DNA of 64,000 nt from Ectothiorhodospiraceae bacterium. Lineage in GTDB: Bacteria > Pseudomonadota > Gammaproteobacteria > HK1. A program made the position numbers and the translations under genes. The stretch lies in contig JACKNM010000002.1 of NCBI GenBank assembly GCA_024234875.1, positions 744,001 through 808,000 on the forward strand, read 5' to 3'. The stretch's first letter is position 1, and the number at the start of each line of letters is the position of its first letter. Shown in pieces: positions 59,540-64,000 of this stretch. Below the pieces are notes generated by a model, which saw nothing but the letters and a program-made list of their open reading frames with translations, had not been told where the DNA came from and made no database searches.

Positions 59540-61771
59540 ATGAGAGCCCCGGGTGGCGGCGGGCGGGTGCCCGCCGCCGTGCTCTGGAACGCGGTCGGCT
59601 GGGCCGGGTTCCTGGTTCTGCCGTGGTACGGAATCGGCGACGGGTTCTGGTCCTTCGCCTGGCTCGACGGCTATCCGGCGGATCCGGACCACGCTCCGGC
59701 GGTGTGGCAGGTGCTCGGCCACGGCCGAGCCTGGCTGGCTCCGATCGCGTTCCTGCTCGCGGTCCCGTTGACGGTGATCGGTCGCCCGCGCGGCGACGCG
59801 CGCCGGGGTACGGTGCTGCTCGCGTCCGGGCTGGTCGGCCTCGCGTACCTCGTCGCCCAGGGCTTCGCGATCGGCATCGGTGGGTTCGAGCTCGCCTGGC
59901 TCGAGCAGCTCCTCGGGCCACTCGGGCAGCGCCAGTACGGGATGGGCTACGGCGCGCTGCTCACCGCCGCCGCGTTCCTGTTCCTGTTCACCGAGGGGCT
60001 CGCCGCGCGCGGCGCGGTCAAGGGCGACGGCTTCGTGGTCGGCGGCATCGGACTGGTGGTCGCGCTGGTCGTCACCTTCATCGTCTTCCCGGTGAGCCGC
60101 ATCCTGGCCAGCGCGTTCCAGAACGACGACTACGAGTACGCGCCGGCGCAGTTCGTCGCGCGCATCACCTCCCACGACATCTGGGGGCTCGGCTGCCTGT
60201 CCGAGAACGTGGCCTGTGGCATCGCCTGGAACTCGCTCGGGTTGGGGGTGATGACCGGCGCCTCCACCACCGCGCTCGGGCTCGCGTTCGCCCTGCTCGC
60301 GACCCGTACCGCCTTCCCGGCCAAGCGCCTGCTGCGAACGATGACGGTGCTCCCGCTGATCACGCCACCGTTCGTCATCGGCCTCGCGCTCATCCTGCTG
60401 TTCGGGGTGTCCGGGAGCTTCACCCAGTTCCTCGAATGGGCGTTCGACATCCCACCGACTCGTTACGTCTACGGTCCGTTCGGGGTGTGGCTCGCGCAGA
60501 CCCTCGCCTTCACCCCGATCGCGTTCCTGGTGCTGATCGGGGTGGTCGAGGGGGTGAGCCCGTCGATGGAGGAGGCGGCGCAGACGCTGCGCGCCGGGCG
60601 CTGGAAGACCTTCACCACCGTCTCGCTGCCACTGATGCGCCCCGGCATCGCCAATGCGTTCCTGCTCGGCTTCGTCGAGAGCCTGGCCGACTTCGGCAAT
60701 CCACTGGTGCTGGGCGGCGAGTTCGACGTGCTCTCGACCGCGGTGTTCTTCGCCATCGTCGGCGCCCAGCACGACCAGGGGCGGGCCGCGGTGCTCGCGA
60801 TCGTGCTGCTCGTGTTCACCCTCGCCGCCTTCCTCGCCCAGCATCTGTGGCTCGGCAATCGCTCCTACGCCACCGTCACCGGCAAGGGCGACGCGGGGCT
60901 GCCGCCGCCGCTGCCGCGCGGCGTGTCGTTGGCCGCGCACTGGACCGCGATCCCGTGGGCGGTGTTCACCGGGATCATCTACGTGATGGTGCTCTTCGGC
61001 GGATTCGTCGAGGTCTGGGGGCTCGACCACACCATGACCGTGCGCCACTACGTGGAGGCATTCGCGGTTCGACTCGGCGACGGCGGGCTGGAGTGGAGCG
61101 GCGTCGCCTGGCCGTCGTTCTTCACCACCCTCACCATCTCCGCCGTCGCCGCCCCACTCACCGCCGCGGTGGGGTTGCTCACCGCCTGGCTGCTGGTGCG
61201 ACAACGCTTCGCCGGGCGGCGGGCGTTCGAGTTCGGGACCATGCTCTCGTTCGCGGTGCCGGGCACGGTCATCGGCGTGAGCTACATCCTCGCCTTCAAC
61301 GTGCCGCCGCTCGAGCTGACCGGCACCGGCGTGATCCTCGTGATCAGCTTCGTGTTCCGCAACATGCCGGTGGGGGTGCGTGCCGGGGTCGCGGCGATGA
61401 CCCAGCTCGATCGCAGCCTCGACGAGGCCTCGCTCACCTTACGCGCCGGCACCCTGACCACGATTCGCCGCGTGGTGCTCCCGCTGCTGCGCCCGGCCAT
61501 CGTCGCCTCGCTGGTGTTCAGCTTCGTGCGCGCGATGACCGCGATCAGCGCGGTCGTGTTCCTGGTCAGCGCCGACTACGACATGGCGACGTCGTACATC
61601 ATCGGCCGCGTCGAGAACGGTGACTATGGGCTCGCGAACGCCTACTGCGCGGTCCTGATCGTGGTGATGGTCGCGGCCATCGGCCTGGTGCAGCTCCTGG
61701 TCGGCCAGCGCGAGCTCGGCCGGCGGCAGGGAAGGACGGAGGCGGGTCCGGCGATGGCGGGGGGAGCATGA
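59540..61771 (+). CDS. ABC importer permease, FbpB/SfuB-like fusion of two permease domains
   Basis: 743 residues, larger than FbpB (~550). About four to five extra N-terminal helices come first, then two BPD_transp_1 modules, each with an EAA loop: EEAAQTLRAGRWKTFTTVSLPLMRPGIANAFL and DEASLTLRAGTLTTIRRVVLPLLRPAIVASLV. Two halves in one chain form the full channel. The ATPase starts within its stop (ATGA at 61768). Confidence 0.93.
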   Translation: MRAPGGGGRVPAAVLWNAVGWAGFLVLPWYGIGDGFWSFAWLDGYPADPDHAPAVWQVLGHGRAWLAPIAFLLAVPLTVIGRPRGDARRGTVLLASGLVGLAYLVAQGFAIGIGGFELAWLEQLLGPLGQRQYGMGYGALLTAAAFLFLFTEGLAARGAVKGDGFVVGGIGLVVALVVTFIVFPVSRILASAFQNDDYEYAPAQFVARITSHDIWGLGCLSENVACGIAWNSLGLGVMTGASTTALGLAFALLATRTAFPAKRLLRTMTVLPLITPPFVIGLALILLFGVSGSFTQFLEWAFDIPPTRYVYGPFGVWLAQTLAFTPIAFLVLIGVVEGVSPSMEEAAQTLRAGRWKTFTTVSLPLMRPGIANAFLLGFVESLADFGNPLVLGGEFDVLSTAVFFAIVGAQHDQGRAAVLAIVLLVFTLAAFLAQHLWLGNRSYATVTGKGDAGLPPPLPRGVSLAAHWTAIPWAVFTGIIYVMVLFGGFVEVWGLDHTMTVRHYVEAFAVRLGDGGLEWSGVAWPSFFTTLTISAVAAPLTAAVGLLTAWLLVRQRFAGRRAFEFGTMLSFAVPGTVIGVSYILAFNVPPLELTGTGVILVISFVFRNMPVGVRAGVAAMTQLDRSLDEASLTLRAGTLTTIRRVVLPLLRPAIVASLVFSFVRAMTAISAVVFLVSADYDMATSYIIGRVENGDYGLANAYCAVLIVVMVAAIGLVQLLVGQRELGRRQGRTEAGPAMAGGA

Positions 61772-62835
61772 GCGCACGCGCGGCATCGGTACGCTTCGAG
61801 GGCGTCTACAAGCGCTACGGTCCGGTGACCGCGGTGCGCGACGTCTCGTTCACCATCGAGGCGGGAACACTGGTCACCTTGCTCGGGCCGAGCGGCTGCG
61901 GGAAGACCACCACGCTACGCCTCATCGCCGGGCTGGAGATGGCGAGCGAGGGGCGCATCTTCATCGGCGACGAGGAGGTGACCGCACTGCCGGTGACCGC
62001 GCGCGACGTCAGCATGGTGTTCCAGTCCTACGCCCTGTTCCCCCACATGACGGTGCTCGAGAACGTGCGCTACGGCCTCGCGGTGAGCCGGGTGCCGAAG
62101 GCGGAGAGCCTGGCGCGCGCCGAGCGAGGTCTGGAGATGGTGGGCCTCGCCGGCTACGGCAAGCGGCTGCCGAGCGAGCTCTCCGGTGGGCAGCAGCAGC
62201 GCGTGGCGGTCGCGCGGGCGCTGGTGCTGGAGCCGGCGGTGCTGCTGTTCGACGAGCCGCTGTCGAATCTCGACGCCAAGCTCCGGCGCCAGGTGCGCGA
62301 GGACATCCGTGAGCTCCAGCACAGCCTCGGGCTCACCGCGGTCTACGTCACCCACGACCAGCAAGAGGCGCTCGCGGTGTCCGACCGCATCATCGTCATG
62401 AACCAGGCGGTGATCGCGCAGGACGGCTCGCCGCGCGAGCTCTACGAGCAGCCGGCGGACCGCTTCGTCGCCGACTTCATCGGCGACGCGAACCTGGTCG
62501 AGGGCCGAATCGAGCGCCTGGACGGCGAGACCGCGGTGGTCGACATCGGTGGCACCCGACGGTCGCTGCCGCATCGGGGGCTCGAGCCCGGCCCGACCCT
62601 GGTCGCGCTTCGACCGGAGTCGGTCCGCCTGCGCCCGGTGTCGGGCGACGACGGGCTGCGTGGACGCGTCGTCAAGGCCACGTACCTTGGGTCGCACCTC
62701 GAGTACACGGTCGAGAGCCCGCTCGGCGATCTGTTCGTGGTCGACCCGCGTGTCGAGGCGCCGATCGCACGTGGCACCGACGTCGCCATCGAGCTCGCGG
62801 CGCACGGGGTGACGCTGGTCCGCGACACTGCCTGA
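61768..62835 (+). CDS. ABC importer ATPase, FbpC/PotA-type
   Basis: 355 residues. Walker A GPSGCGKTT, Q-loop MVFQSYALFPHMTVLENVRYGL, signature LSGGQQQRVAVARALVLEPAVLLFDEPLSNLDAKLR, H-loop VTHDQQEAL, and a C-terminal TOBE domain from about residue 255. It energises the ferric-type importer. Confidence 0.95.
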   Translation: MSARAASVRFEGVYKRYGPVTAVRDVSFTIEAGTLVTLLGPSGCGKTTTLRLIAGLEMASEGRIFIGDEEVTALPVTARDVSMVFQSYALFPHMTVLENVRYGLAVSRVPKAESLARAERGLEMVGLAGYGKRLPSELSGGQQQRVAVARALVLEPAVLLFDEPLSNLDAKLRRQVREDIRELQHSLGLTAVYVTHDQQEALAVSDRIIVMNQAVIAQDGSPRELYEQPADRFVADFIGDANLVEGRIERLDGETAVVDIGGTRRSLPHRGLEPGPTLVALRPESVRLRPVSGDDGLRGRVVKATYLGSHLEYTVESPLGDLFVVDPRVEAPIARGTDVAIELAAHGVTLVRDTA

Positions 62836-62949
62836 CCCCGCGCACGGCGGATCGCGACCACCGGCTCAAGACCGGACCGTGACCGGGCGATAACCGAGCA
62901 TCGCCCGCGGGCAGCACCTCGTCGCCCGCTCGAGCCCGGAGGTCAGTCG

Positions 62950-63396
62950 ATGTCGTCGCCCCGCATCGTGTTGCTCGTCGCCCTCTCGCTATCCGGCGCC
63001 AACGTGCTGGCCGCCCCGGAGGTCTCGCCGCTCACCCCCGAGGAGCGCAGCCTGCTGGCGGCCGTGGCCCGCGTCGACCCCAACTTCCGCGCCAGCGATC
63101 GGGCACGCCGCCATCACGCACCACACCCGGAGAGCGGACAGCCGGTCACGGTGCTGTCGGAGCTCGTCTTCCAGCGCCAGGACGGCCTCTTCTTCGGCGA
63201 GTTCATGTCCTACAACGTGAGCTTCGCGCCGTACTCGAACGTGGTGAGCTACAGCTTCGACGCCGGCAGCGCGTTCCGTGGCGAGACCACCGCGATGGTG
63301 AACGGTGACGACGTGCTGGTCACCGAGCGCGTGTGCGGGACCAGCGGCTGCTCGGTGTCGGTGATGCTCAACGGGCAGCCGGTGCTGGAGCGGTAG
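62950..63396 (+). CDS. Secreted hypothetical protein, 148 residues
   Basis: Signal peptide SSPRIVLLVALSLSGANVLAAPEV cleaves near AA-PEV. The mature part has VLSELVFQRQDGLFFGEFMSYNVSFAPYSNVVSYSFDAG and two Cys late in the chain (RVCGTSGCSV), which could form a disulfide. No recognised domain. AGGTCAG before ATG is only a weak Shine-Dalgarno match. It may be linked with the preceding importer (115 bases away). Confidence 0.7.
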   Translation: MSSPRIVLLVALSLSGANVLAAPEVSPLTPEERSLLAAVARVDPNFRASDRARRHHAPHPESGQPVTVLSELVFQRQDGLFFGEFMSYNVSFAPYSNVVSYSFDAGSAFRGETTAMVNGDDVLVTERVCGTSGCSVSVMLNGQPVLER

Positions 63397-63439
63397 CGGC
63401 GCCACGGTCGCGTCGACGGGCGGGGACGGGGCCCCGCCC

Positions 63440-64000
63440 CTACCACGGCGCGACGGCGCGACCCTCGGCCGATGACCGCTCGGCCGCCCGGGCCAGCAGC
63501 AACGCCCGGTAGCCGTCGTCGAACCCCACCGCCGGCGGTCGACCGTCGCGTAGCGCAGCCACGAAGTCCTCGAGCTCCAGGCGGTAGCTCTCGCGATAGC
63601 GCTCGAGGAAGAAGCGCGGCAGCGGCGGGCGCGACGCGGTGCGGGCGGCGTCGAAGCGGCTGACCGTGCCGCCGGCGTGGTTCTCCGAGCGCAGCATCCC
63701 GGTCGCGCCGAAGGCCTCGATACGCTGGTCGTAGCCGTAGACCGCGCGGCGCGAGTTGTCGATGTGGCAGAGCGCGCCGCTCGCGGTGCGCAGCACCACC
63801 ATGGCGGTGTCCACGTCGCCGGCGGCACCGATCGCCGGGTCGACGAGGTTGCTCGCCGCGGCGTAGACGCTCACCGGCTCCTCGCCGAGGACGAAGCGCG
63901 CCATGTCGAGGTCATGGATCGCCATGTCACGAAACAACCCGCCGGAGACGCGCACGTACTCGGGCGGCGGCGGTGCGGGATCGCGGCTGGTGATCAGCAG
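63440..64000 (-). CDS. Gfo/Idh/MocA-family oxidoreductase, N-terminal part missing (window edge)
   Basis: The gene runs off the right edge; the visible 187 or so residues are the C-terminal alpha/beta domain, beginning ITSRDPAPPPPEYVRVSGGLFRDMAIHDLDMARFVLGEEPVSVYAAASNLVD. The GGLFRDMAIHDLDMARFL block is characteristic of myo-inositol 2-dehydrogenases and related enzymes (Lys/His/Asp region). NAD-dependent oxidation of a cyclic polyol or sugar is likely; together with the inositol-monophosphatase-family gene 5 kb away a link to inositol is possible but unproven. Confidence 0.88.
   Translation of the reverse strand: MLITSRDPAPPPPEYVRVSGGLFRDMAIHDLDMARFVLGEEPVSVYAAASNLVDPAIGAAGDVDTAMVVLRTASGALCHIDNSRRAVYGYDQRIEAFGATGMLRSENHAGGTVSRFDAARTASRPPLPRFFLERYRESYRLELEDFVAALRDGRPPAVGFDDGYRALLLARAAERSSAEGRAVAPW

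Overview
The window is very GC-rich double-membrane-type bacterial chromosome (Gram-negative features: TRAP, HlyD/EmrA-type adaptor, twin-arginine periplasmic binding proteins), with dense operons, many GTG/TTG starts, ATGA/GTGA overlaps and few T-tract terminators. I see no rRNA, tRNA, CRISPR, phage genes or transposase. The gene content (SDRs, Liv, Dpp and ferric-type ABC importers, TRAP permeases, RraA, BKACE and AtuA proteins, acyl-CoA enzymes) suggests a metabolically versatile heterotroph, probably a Pseudomonadota or neighbouring high-GC phylum; I cannot name the taxon.

Layout. 1-2004 (minus): a truncated cupin preceded by a 577-codon gene read through an in-frame TGA. This is a predicted UGSC-type selenoprotein (motif Sec-Gly-Ala-Cys) with a SECIS-like hairpin at the right distance. 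2196-11297: a hybrid PAS histidine kinase, a small protein, a RraA/Ldh/metallo-hydrolase operon (minus), then a membrane histidine kinase followed by a sensor-only membrane protein and a small membrane protein. 11360-17397: an SDR and a dipeptide-type ABC importer with a fused double ATPase. 18134-21943: an esterase, then an enoyl-CoA hydratase and a DJ-1/PfpI protein enclosed by two nearly identical inverted 178-bp MITE-like elements, then a TauD dioxygenase. 22002-26229: an amidohydrolase, two small membrane proteins and a TRAP permease pair lacking its binding protein. 26781-36733: BKACE, PaiB-type flavoprotein, second RraA, SDR, a split AtuA pair, a ketopantoate-reductase-like protein, a TPR-methyltransferase and an enolase-superfamily enzyme.

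37004-41736 is a co-directional CoA-thioester catabolic set (acyl-CoA ligase, acyl-CoA dehydrogenase, APH-fold kinase, SDR). 41894-43930: Dps with a convincing OxyR-type operator, and a polytopic membrane protein. 44111-52357: a Liv-type importer followed by SDR, amidase and 2-hydroxyacid dehydrogenase, which reads like one uptake-and-catabolism operon. 52674-54406: a SlyA/MarR regulator with a SlyA-like operator between -35 and -10 and a possible leaderless start, translationally coupled to an EmrA-like adaptor that has no EmrB here. 54502-64000: two small hypotheticals, glycerol kinase, a small Cys protein, an inositol-monophosphatase-family enzyme, a ferric-type ABC importer, a secreted hypothetical and a truncated Gfo/Idh/MocA oxidoreductase.

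The most unusual items are the selenoprotein with its recoding hairpin and the two-gene segment bounded by inverted MITEs, each of which sits on the TGA stop codon of the neighbouring gene.
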